This document shows positions 8,727 through 16,062 of a stretch of 64,000 nt of DNA, one piece after another. Each line of letters starts with the position of its first letter. Position 1 is the stretch's first letter. The notes beneath the pieces are model-generated. The model saw only the letters and a program-made list of their open reading frames with translations. It was not told where the DNA came from and searched no databases. Origin of the DNA: Halosolutus gelatinilyticus. Lineage in GTDB: Archaea > Halobacteriota > Halobacteria > Halobacteriales > Natrialbaceae. Made by a program: the position numbers and the translations under genes. The stretch is taken from positions 248,001 through 312,000 of the forward strand of contig NZ_CP095491.1 of NCBI RefSeq assembly GCF_023028105.1, read 5' to 3'.

Positions 8727-8749
8727 GACTCGGCGCCCTACGGACGACC

Positions 8750-10261
8750 ATGACTGAAGCGCGGGGCGAGACTCCCCGGCGAACAGGGATGACCGAAAAG
8801 TGCGGCGTCGTCGGCGTCTCACTGGGCGGTCGCGACGCGGCACGGCCGTTGTACTACGCGCTCTACGCACTCCAGCACCGCGGCCAGGAGTCGGCGGGGA
8901 TCGTCACCCACGACGGGTTCCAGCAACACAGCCACGTCGAGATGGGGCTCGTGGGGGACGTCTTTGACGAGGACGACCTCGACGTGCTCAACGGATCGTC
9001 GGGAATCGGCCACACCCGCTATCCCACCGCGGGGTCGGTCGACTCCTGTTGTGCGCAGCCGTTCTCCGTCTCGTTCAAGAGCGGGTCGCTCGGCCTGAGC
9101 CACAACGGCAACCTCATCAACGCCGACGAAATCCGCGAGGAACTCGCGGCCGTCGGCCACGCCTTCACCAGCGACGGCGACACCGAGGTCATCGCCCACG
9201 ACCTCGCGCGCAACCTGCTCGAGGAGGACCTCGTGCGCGCGGTCAAGCGTACCATGCAGCGGATCCACGGCTCGTACTCGCTGACGATCAGCCACGACGA
9301 CACCGTCCTCGGCGTCCGCGACCCGCAAGGGAACCGACCGCTCTGTATCGGGAAGCTCGACGACGGCTACATGATCGCCTCCGAGTCGGCGGCGATCGAC
9401 ACGCTGGACGGCGAACTCGTCCGCGACGTCCGACCCGGCGAACTGGTCGTCCTTCAGGAGGACGGCCAGGGCTTTGACTCCTACCAGTTGATCGAGGAGG
9501 AGCATACGGCCCACTGCTTCTTCGAACACGTCTACTTCGCCCGGCCGGACAGCGTCATCGACGGCACGCTCGTCTACGAGGCCCGACGGGAACTGGGACG
9601 CAAGCTCTGGGAGGAAAGCGGCGTCGAAACCGACGTCGTGATGCCCGTCCCCGACTCCGGGCGCGCGTTCGCCTCCGGCTACGCCGACGCCGCGAGCGAG
9701 ACGACGGCCGACGGCGAACCCCGCGACCGGGACGACGACGGCGTGGAGTTCGCCGAGGGGCTGATGAAAAATCGGTACGTCGGTCGTACCTTCATCATGC
9801 CGACCCAGGACGAGCGCGAGCGCGCGGTCCGATTGAAGCTGAACCCGATCAAATCGACGATCGAGGGCAAGACCGTCACCGTCATCGACGACTCGATCGT
9901 CCGCGGGACCACCTCGACGCAGCTGGTCCAGCTGCTCAAGGACTGTGGCGCTGAGGAGGTTCACGTCCGGATCGGCGCGCCGTCGATCGTCGCCCCCTGT
10001 TACATGGGCATCAACATGGCGACCCGCGGGGAACTGATCGCGTCGGACAAGACGACCGCGGAGATCCGCGACGCGATCGACGCCGACAGCCTCGCGTACC
10101 TCTCGACTGACGCCGTCGCCGACGTCTTAGAGAAGGAGCGCATCGACCTCTGTCTCGGCTGCGTGACCGGCGAGTACCCCTACGACATCGACGGCGAGGA
10201 GACCGATCGGGACGTGAGCCGGCCCGACCTCGGGAGCCGAACCCTCCCGGCGGACGACTGA
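8750..10261 (+). CDS. purF: Amidophosphoribosyltransferase
   Basis: This 503-residue enzyme makes phosphoribosylamine from PRPP and glutamine, the first committed step of purine synthesis. The N-terminal Ntn glutaminase domain carries the nucleophile at Cys18 (TEKCGVVGVSLGG), preceded by a propeptide to be removed. The PRPP-binding loop VTVIDDSIVRGTTS is near residue 378. Cysteines in TAHCFFEHVYFARPD, APCYMGINM and CLGCVTGEYP match the four [4Fe-4S] ligands of the Bacillus-type enzyme, so it is probably the iron-sulfur form. The start at 8750 fits the TATA box; an in-frame ATG at 8789 would give a shorter propeptide. Confidence 0.97.
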   Translation: MTEARGETPRRTGMTEKCGVVGVSLGGRDAARPLYYALYALQHRGQESAGIVTHDGFQQHSHVEMGLVGDVFDEDDLDVLNGSSGIGHTRYPTAGSVDSCCAQPFSVSFKSGSLGLSHNGNLINADEIREELAAVGHAFTSDGDTEVIAHDLARNLLEEDLVRAVKRTMQRIHGSYSLTISHDDTVLGVRDPQGNRPLCIGKLDDGYMIASESAAIDTLDGELVRDVRPGELVVLQEDGQGFDSYQLIEEEHTAHCFFEHVYFARPDSVIDGTLVYEARRELGRKLWEESGVETDVVMPVPDSGRAFASGYADAASETTADGEPRDRDDDGVEFAEGLMKNRYVGRTFIMPTQDERERAVRLKLNPIKSTIEGKTVTVIDDSIVRGTTSTQLVQLLKDCGAEEVHVRIGAPSIVAPCYMGINMATRGELIASDKTTAEIRDAIDADSLAYLSTDAVADVLEKERIDLCLGCVTGEYPYDIDGEETDRDVSRPDLGSRTLPADD

Positions 10262-10288
10262 TACCGAGCCATCGTCGGAGCCCGGGTG

Positions 10289-10897
10289 CTACCAGAGTCC
10301 GGGGATCAGCCGGTACGGCGTTCGATTTTCGTATTCGACGTAGCCCTCGCCCAGCGTTTCGCGAAGCGCGCGCTCCTCGACCCTGATTCGGTATCCGTAC
10401 CCGCTCAGTCCGGCGACGACGAGGACGAGGAGGCTCAGCCAGTTGCCGATCGCGACACCGAGCCCGAGCAGCGAGAGCAGCGCCCCCGTGTACGAGGGGT
10501 GGCGAACCCAGCGATAGGGGCCCGAATCGACCACCTCGTCGTCTCCGTCGACCGTAACGACGAGCGAGAAGGCCTCGTCGAGCGTCCACACGGCATACTG
10601 GCGGACCCCGACACCGACGAGGATCACCGCGAGGCCGATCCAGAAGGGGCTCGTCGAGTACGGGAATCGCACCGACGGCGCGAGCGTCGCGGCGCTGGCC
10701 GCGACGAGAACGCCCCCGACGACGGCCAGTCCGATCGCGCGCTTCGAGCCACGATCCTGGTTCGTGTCGGCCGCGTCCCGATATCGCAGGGCGAGCGACC
10801 AGTCCGAGAGGATCCAGATTCCGACCGCGATCAGAAAGGCAGGCATCGACGGGACCCCCGGATCCGTCTGGAGAAGCAGGGCCGATCGTTCGTTCAC
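10289..10897 (-). CDS. Isoprenylcysteine carboxyl methyltransferase-like membrane protein
   Basis: The 202-residue protein has about five membrane segments and ends with the ICMT/PEMT-type signature: GPYRWVRHPSYTG around residue 135 and EERALRETLGEGYVEY near the C-terminus. These bind S-adenosylmethionine and methylate a lipid or prenylated substrate at the membrane. Archaeal members have no proven substrate. The start drawn is a GTG (MNERSALLL); a TATA-like ATTTATTACC lies only about 15 bases before it, so the real start could be the later ATG at 10846. Confidence 0.82.
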   Translation of the reverse strand: MNERSALLLQTDPGVPSMPAFLIAVGIWILSDWSLALRYRDAADTNQDRGSKRAIGLAVVGGVLVAASAATLAPSVRFPYSTSPFWIGLAVILVGVGVRQYAVWTLDEAFSLVVTVDGDDEVVDSGPYRWVRHPSYTGALLSLLGLGVAIGNWLSLLVLVVAGLSGYGYRIRVEERALRETLGEGYVEYENRTPYRLIPGLW

Positions 10898-10957
10898 GCG
10901 GTAATAAATGATCTGAATTTGCCACCTTCGACGAATTCGGTCCGAATGCGATCGACG

Positions 10958-11521
10958 TCAGTACGCGACGTGCAACAGCGCGTAGACGACGATCCCCAGC
11001 GAGAACGAGATTAGCCACAGGCTCGCGGCGATCCGGCCGACGCGGGCGTGGTTCGTCCGGACGAGTTCGTCGATCGGGTACGCGGCGGCGAGCAACAGCG
11101 CGTAGTACACCAGCGGAATGCAGACGATCGCCAGCAGGATGTGGATCGCGAGCACTGGCAGGTAGACGAACTGGTAGACCGCATCGGGGCCGGGAAACGG
11201 CTGCGGGCCGCCGGTCGCAACCAGCCGGTAGAGGTAGAGGGCAAGAAACGTCGCGAACAGGCCGAATGAGGCGACCATCGATTTGCGGTGTCTGTCGATC
11301 CGTCCGTGACGGATCGCCCGCCAGCCGATCACGATCGTGGCGATCGCCGTCGCGCTGATCGCGACGTTGACGTGGGGGATCAGGTCGAGGACCCACTCGG
11401 GCGCGATCGGCACGGTCGATGACGGAATCCGGCCGCCCGCCGCGGCGAAGACGATCGCGAGCGAGACGATACTCAGGATCGCAGCGAACGGACGGACCCG
11501 GTCTCGCGAAACGTACTCCAT
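10958..11521 (-). CDS. DUF420 membrane protein
   Basis: The 187-residue protein has about five predicted membrane helices. Conserved-looking polar positions include HVNVAISATA, GPDAVYQFVYLPVLAIHILLA-type histidines and NHARVGRIAASLWLISF. The pattern matches DUF420, a family often found near cytochrome oxidase assembly genes, but no such genes are nearby here. It faces the same way as the ICMT-like gene, 60 bases away, and may share a transcript. Function unknown. Confidence 0.8.
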   Translation of the reverse strand: MEYVSRDRVRPFAAILSIVSLAIVFAAAGGRIPSSTVPIAPEWVLDLIPHVNVAISATAIATIVIGWRAIRHGRIDRHRKSMVASFGLFATFLALYLYRLVATGGPQPFPGPDAVYQFVYLPVLAIHILLAIVCIPLVYYALLLAAAYPIDELVRTNHARVGRIAASLWLISFSLGIVVYALLHVAY

Positions 11522-11630
11522 ACGTCGTCGTTAGCGCCGGATCGGAAAGCGATTACTGTCTCGGAGCGATCCGCTCTCGGGCGGGGCGTCGACGGCCGGC
11601 GGACGGCGGCGAATCGGTTCGCAGCATCGA

Positions 11631-11996
11631 TCACGTAACATCCGGGAGGAACGATCCGAAGCCGACGAGCAGCGCCGGTGAGACCGTCTTTCCCACGTCG
11701 ACGTCGTGGATCCCGGCCGTCCCCGCTACGAGGATGTAGACGCTTCAGGCGACCGTCACGAGCAGGATGACGAACGATGCAGGGCCGACCGACTGTTGGA
11801 CGGCCTCGAGTTGCCGCTGGAGCGTTGCGGGGTCCGAGCCGTCGAAGGACCACGTGGCGATTTCGCGACGCGCGGCGAGGTAGGAGAGCGACATCGTCAC
11901 GAGTTCGGGCGCGTACGCCCACCCCGGGGCGGTAATCGGTGTGGTTCGATCCGCGCGACCGTCGATCGAGTCGATCGCTCCGCGCGGCGGATCCAC
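11631..11996 (-). pseudogene. Decayed Yip1-like membrane protein gene (5'-truncated, in-frame stop)
   Basis: Read on the minus strand, the sequence gives GWAYAPELVTMSLSYLAARR, then a DGSDPATLQRQLEA stretch and VGPASFVILLVTVA, then TGA. It continues in the same frame as SVYILVAGTAGIHDVDVGK and VSPALLVGFGSFLPDVT to the true stop at 11631-11633. This matches the C-terminal half of haloarchaeal Yip1-type membrane proteins, where a tryptophan usually sits at the stop (TGG to TGA). The N-terminal membrane half is missing; sequence before GWAYAPE is unrelated. It lies on the 3' side of tRNA-Leu. I call it a relic, not a functional gene. Confidence 0.65.
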
Positions 11997-12139
11997 GGTC
12001 GAGAACGGCGATGCCGCCGCTCATCGACGGATCGACCCGGAGTTCCGGGTTCGAGACCGGCCGCTGTTCGGAAGTAGCGTCGAAAGGAATTGTGCGTGGG
12101 TGATGTCCACGAAGGGAAATCACCTGCATCGTCTCGCTC

Positions 12140-12178
12140 GGCGGCGGAGCCGCCTCGCGTTTTGCGGGCGAAGCCCGC
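12140..12178. repeat. Two adjacent perfect micro-hairpins downstream of tRNA-Leu
   Basis: Two perfect stem-loops lie between the tRNA and the pseudogene. One is GGCGGC-GGA-GCCGCC at 12140-12154 and the other GCGGGC-GAA-GCCCGC at 12164-12178, each a 6-bp stem with a 3-base loop. They sit just past the 3' end of the tRNA on its strand and could act in termination or 3' processing. Similar units occur after spt5 and inside the DUF302 gene. Confidence 0.75.
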
Positions 12179-12186
12179 GTTTGCGA

Positions 12187-12271
<85 letters not shown>

Positions 12272-12330
12272 TCGCGTGCGTTTTTGTCGTCGGCTTCTCG
12301 CCGACTGCAACTGAACGTGGGTGGTGCCCC

Positions 12331-12340
12331 CTTAAATACA
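12331..12340 (-). promoter_or_regulatory. Probable TATA box of tRNA-Leu
   Basis: The string cttaaataca (TGTATTTAAG on the transcribed strand) is the only AT-rich island upstream of the tRNA. It lies about 60 bases before the mature 5' end, which implies a 5' leader of about 30-35 bases. That leader contains a small stem-loop, GTCGGC-GAGAA-GCCGAC. The remainder of the stretch between the tRNA and the MBF1 gene holds no recognisable gene. Confidence 0.5.
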
Positions 12341-12545
12341 TCACGATCTCACTCGATTCTGCGTGGTCGTACCAACGCACACGCTGCCGATTTCGACGGC
12401 TGTTCGGTGCGACGACTCGCGCCGCCTTCGGTCCCGATCGGTGGCCGGGCGAACACGGTCGGCTCCGCTGAGCCCGCGTCTGCGCGGACGTCTCACGGCT
12501 CCGTCCAAGCGGAGATTTGAAATGCGGCAGTTGCCAAAGTCTACC

Positions 12546-13094
12546 ATGGCTAAATATTCGACCGGTTCGTCCGCCGGCGGCGGCGGGACGAACTGCGAAC
12601 TCTGTGGTGCCGAAAGCAACTCGCTCCGGCGCGCGGAAGTCGCCGGCGCCGAGCTCGAGGTCTGCCCCGATTGCGCGCCCCACGACGACAGTCGAAAGCG
12701 GCGACAGCAACGGCGCGGCTCGCAGGGGTCGCAGGGCTCTCAGGGCTCGAGCACGGGGTCCGACGGCTCTCGAGACGAACAGAGCCGAAAGAAGAAGGCC
12801 GCCCGGAACGTCGCGAAGGCGAACCCAGTCTGGGACGGCGACTCGGAACACTGGGAGAAAGAAGGAACCAACTACGACGATGACCCCCTGCCGTATCTCG
12901 TCTCCGACTACGGTCAAGCCCTCGTCGAAGCCCGTCAGGAGGCCGCCCTCCAGCGCGAGGAGCTCGCCGAGGAACTCGGCGCCCGCGAGAAGGACATCCT
13001 CGCCGTAGAACAGGGCCGCGCGACGCAGGCCGGCATCGGCGGCGGCCTGATCGACGCGCTCGAAGACCGCCTCGACGTCCGACTCGCCGAATAA
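12546..13094 (+). CDS. Multiprotein bridging factor 1-type transcription factor
   Basis: The 182-residue protein has an N-terminal zinc ribbon (CELCGAESNSL ... CPDCA). A low-complexity linker with three GSQ units follows. The C-terminal part is a Cro/XRE helix-turn-helix (ARQEAALQREELAEELGA ... DILAVEQGRA). This order is diagnostic for archaeal MBF1, which is proposed to link TBP to regulators. Unlike eukaryotic MBF1, archaeal members carry the zinc ribbon. It is monocistronic and next to a tRNA gene. Confidence 0.92.
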   Translation: MAKYSTGSSAGGGGTNCELCGAESNSLRRAEVAGAELEVCPDCAPHDDSRKRRQQRRGSQGSQGSQGSSTGSDGSRDEQSRKKKAARNVAKANPVWDGDSEHWEKEGTNYDDDPLPYLVSDYGQALVEARQEAALQREELAEELGAREKDILAVEQGRATQAGIGGGLIDALEDRLDVRLAE

Positions 13095-13199
13095 CGATCG
13101 GTTCCGATCGGGCGCGACGGGGGTCGAGCGCGCGAAACGGCGATCGATCGCGGTCTATCGGCGAGCAGACTTTTGGTACCGCGTCACGGAGTACGACCG

Positions 13200-14450
13200 A
13201 TGAGCGGGCAACGGGCGGCGGCGGAGCCGTACACCACGCGATTCGAGACGGAAGTGACGTCCATCGACGGCCGACAGGTCTGGCTCGAGACGAGCTACTT
13301 CTACGGCGAGAGCGGCGGCCAGCCGGCCGACCGCGGAACCATCGGCGACGTCGCGGTCGAAGGCGTCCGGTACGCCGACGGTGAGCAGGTGCACGTCTTA
13401 GCCGCGGAGCCGTCGTTCGCGACTGGTCAGCGCGTGCTGTGTTCGATCGACTGGTCGTTCCGGATGTACTGCATGCGCGCCCACACCGCCAGCCACGTCC
13501 TCTACGGCGCTGGCAGACGCCTCCTCGACGACCTCGGCTACGGCGGGTTCGACATCAGCGACGAGAAGGTTCGGGTCGACCTGGAGACAAGCACGCCGAT
13601 CGACGACGAGACGCTGATCGAACTGAACGAACTGGTCAACCGGGCCGTCTGGGAGTCTCGCCCCGTTTCGTGGGAGGACGTTCCCGTCGCGGAGGCGCGC
13701 GAACGCGACGGGATCGCGTTCAACGAGGCGACCGAGGAGGGCGCGTTCCGGAAGGGGCGTGTCCGGATCGTCACGATCGGAAGTGGAGACGACAACGGAA
13801 ACGGCGGTCGCCCGAACGGGGCAGTCAACGGCAGCGCGGGCGAGCCGTGGGACGTCGCGGCCTGCGGTGGGACCCACGTCCGGAACACGCGCGAAATCGG
13901 CCCCGTGACGGTCCTCGACCGATCGAACCCCGGTGAGGGGGTGACGCGCGTCGAACTCGCCGTCGGGCCGCGGGCGATCGGTCGGCGCACGGTCGAGAAG
14001 CGGACCGCCTACGGCGCGAAGCGCGCGCTGGGCGTCGCCGTCGAAGACGTCCCCGACGAACTCGATCGGCTCGCCGACGAGCGCGACGGCCTCGCGCGAG
14101 AGGTCCGGACGCTTCGACGGGAACTCGTCGAGACGCGCCTCGCCGGGGAGACGCCGTTCGATCGCGGCGGGTGCGAGTGGATCGCGACGACGGTCGAGGA
14201 CGTCGACTCGAACGAGGCCAGCGAGGTCGCGAGGGAAGTGGTCGGCGAGGTCGCCGATGTCGTTGTGCTCGTCGGCGCCGGCGACTCCCCGTACGCGGTC
14301 GTCGCGACGAACGGATCGGTGTCCGCGGCAGCGGTGGTCACGGACGTGACCGACCAGTTCGGCGGCGGCGGCGGTGGCTCGGAACGGGTGGCACAGGCGG
14401 GCGGCTTCGACGCCGCGCCCGACGAGGTGCTCTCAGCGGTGAACCCGTAA
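13200..14450 (+). CDS. AlaX-like alanyl-tRNA editing protein with DHHA1 domain
   Basis: The 416-residue protein carries the AlaRS editing fold. Zinc-binding motifs HTASH near residue 100 and CGGTH near residue 222 hydrolyse Ser- or Gly-mischarged tRNA-Ala. The N-terminal ESGGQPADRGTIG motif is typical of this domain. The C-terminus has a DHHA1-like region ending QFGGGGGGSERVAQAGG, as in AlaX-L proteins. A glycine/asparagine-rich insert (DDNGNGGRPNG) separates the two zinc motifs and looks like a surface loop. The ATG at 13200 directly precedes the conserved region, and a TATA-like gacttttgg lies about 30 bases before it. Confidence 0.92.
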   Translation: MSGQRAAAEPYTTRFETEVTSIDGRQVWLETSYFYGESGGQPADRGTIGDVAVEGVRYADGEQVHVLAAEPSFATGQRVLCSIDWSFRMYCMRAHTASHVLYGAGRRLLDDLGYGGFDISDEKVRVDLETSTPIDDETLIELNELVNRAVWESRPVSWEDVPVAEARERDGIAFNEATEEGAFRKGRVRIVTIGSGDDNGNGGRPNGAVNGSAGEPWDVAACGGTHVRNTREIGPVTVLDRSNPGEGVTRVELAVGPRAIGRRTVEKRTAYGAKRALGVAVEDVPDELDRLADERDGLAREVRTLRRELVETRLAGETPFDRGGCEWIATTVEDVDSNEASEVAREVVGEVADVVVLVGAGDSPYAVVATNGSVSAAAVVTDVTDQFGGGGGGSERVAQAGGFDAAPDEVLSAVNP

Positions 14451-14583
14451 CGCCGATCGCGGAGCCGCGGGCTCGGAATTTGTCGTTCTCCCGCTGATGC
14501 AGAGCCCCCGGAGCGGGCTCGCTCGACGCGTGACCGAAGCGATCGGGCGGAAAGATTATTTCGATCGTCGAACACGTTCGCAC

Positions 14584-14784
14584 ATGGAGTCCCGAGCAGC
14601 CCGGCGGTTTCTGCACACAACGCTGATGCTGTCCGTACTCGCGGTGATGGCCGCGACGATCGCGGCTCCGCCCGATCCGTTCACGATGCTCTCGTACGCC
14701 GTTCCGCTGGTGGTGCTCGCACCCGTCGCCTCGTACCTGCTCACGTTTCGGGGCTGGTTCGCCGCGATCGACGCCGGAGAGTAA
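14584..14784 (+). CDS. Small haloarchaeal membrane protein
   Basis: The 66-residue protein has two predicted membrane helices (TTLMLSVLAVMAATIAA and LSYAVPLVVLAPVASYLL) joined by a short PPDPF loop. An AT-rich aagattatttc lies about 30 bases before the ATG, which supports transcription from here. Size, topology and position argue for a genuine small gene, but no function can be assigned. Confidence 0.7.
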   Translation: MESRAARRFLHTTLMLSVLAVMAATIAAPPDPFTMLSYAVPLVVLAPVASYLLTFRGWFAAIDAGE

Positions 14785-14994
14785 GCCGAACCGAGTACGA
14801 TACGTACGAGACCGGAGACTGAACGGCCTAGTTTCGGCGCAGCCAGTCGATCGGCATTCTCCGGGGGGCCGGCGCGAGTCGGCCCCGCGAACACTTGATT
14901 CGGATGTCGATCGGGCGGCGGTCCGGTTCGGCGCGGAGTCGCCGTAGTGGGAATCTTTAACGATGGTCGGAAATTCGTGATATACTAGATATTC

Positions 14995-16056
14995 ATGGAT
15001 GTGGACGACCTCGCCGGGCTCCTCGAGGGGTTCGGTCTCTCGGCCAAGGAAATCGATACCTATCTCGCGATCCTCGAACACGGCGAATCGAAGGCCAGTG
15101 CGATCGCCGACGCGGCGGACGTTTCGAAGCGGTACGTCTACAGCATCAGTGAGGGGCTCGAAAAGCGAGGGTTCGTCCAGGTCGACGATCACGCCGTCCC
15201 GACGGTAATCCGGCCCGTCGATCCGGAGACCGTCGTCGAGAAACTCACGGACAGCGTCGAGCGGATTGAGCCGGAACTCCGATCGCGGTACACGACCACC
15301 GATCGCACCGGCGAGCAGTTCGAAGTGATCAAATCGCGGCAGACGGTCCTGAAACGGATCGAGACGCTGCTCTCGAACGCTCGGACCGAGGTGTTGCTCT
15401 CGGTGCCAGCGGACGTGCTCCCCCGCGTTCGGTCGACACTCAAAGAAACGGTGGACCGCGGCGTGCTCGTTCTCCTCCTGCTCGGGGGCACCGAGACGCG
15501 GAGCCAGGACGTCGCGTCTCTCTCCGGAATCGCGAGCGCCGTCCGAACCTGGGAGGCGCTCGTCCCGACGATGCTGACCGTCGATCGGCACCACGGCCTG
15601 CTCGCACCCGGCCAGATGCTCGCGAGTTCGACGAGCGACACCAGGGCGGTCTCGATCTCCCAGGAGCAACTCGCGCCCGTGCTCGCGGGGTCGTTCCTCG
15701 CGAACTACTGGCCGATGGCCGAAGAGCGGTACGTCAAAGCCCCCGGCGAGTTACCGCAGACGTACGAGGGGTTCCGACACGCCGTCTTCCAGATCGCCCT
15801 TCACCGGTCCGGCGGCGCCCGGCTCGAGGCGACCGTCACCGGTTCGCCGCTCGTCGAGGACGACGAGCCCGCGACGCTCACCGGCGAAATCGTCGACGTC
15901 CACCAGAGCCTCGTCCGTCCCGTGACCTCGACGCACCCGATCGAGAACGCCTTCTCGATCGAGATCGACGGCGATCGGTATGCCGTCGGCGGGAGCGGCG
16001 CGTTCCTCGAGGACTTCGGAGCCGAGTCGATCACCGTTCGCCGACTCGACGAGTGA
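14995..16056 (+). CDS. trmB: TrmB-family sugar-responsive transcriptional regulator
   Basis: The 353-residue protein has an N-terminal winged helix (residues about 5-75; GLSAKEIDTYLAILEHGESK ... YSISEGLEKRGFV), a short coiled linker and a C-terminal sugar-binding-type domain. Length and layout match Halobacterium/Haloferax TrmB, which controls the switch between glycolysis and gluconeogenesis in response to glucose. The next metabolic genes on the same strand are glucose dehydrogenase and gluconate dehydratase. Both have candidate TACT-N7-GAGTA-like boxes in their promoters. The ttcatgg start lies after a ctttaac TATA candidate. Confidence 0.88.
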   Translation: MDVDDLAGLLEGFGLSAKEIDTYLAILEHGESKASAIADAADVSKRYVYSISEGLEKRGFVQVDDHAVPTVIRPVDPETVVEKLTDSVERIEPELRSRYTTTDRTGEQFEVIKSRQTVLKRIETLLSNARTEVLLSVPADVLPRVRSTLKETVDRGVLVLLLLGGTETRSQDVASLSGIASAVRTWEALVPTMLTVDRHHGLLAPGQMLASSTSDTRAVSISQEQLAPVLAGSFLANYWPMAEERYVKAPGELPQTYEGFRHAVFQIALHRSGGARLEATVTGSPLVEDDEPATLTGEIVDVHQSLVRPVTSTHPIENAFSIEIDGDRYAVGGSGAFLEDFGAESITVRRLDE

Positions 16057-16062
16057 CGGCGG

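Noticed and set aside
7967-9100. Extension of purF upstream through the R2-like gene
   Set aside because: It is out of frame with the R2-like protein, Arg-rich and not coding; purF starts at 8750 after a TATA box.
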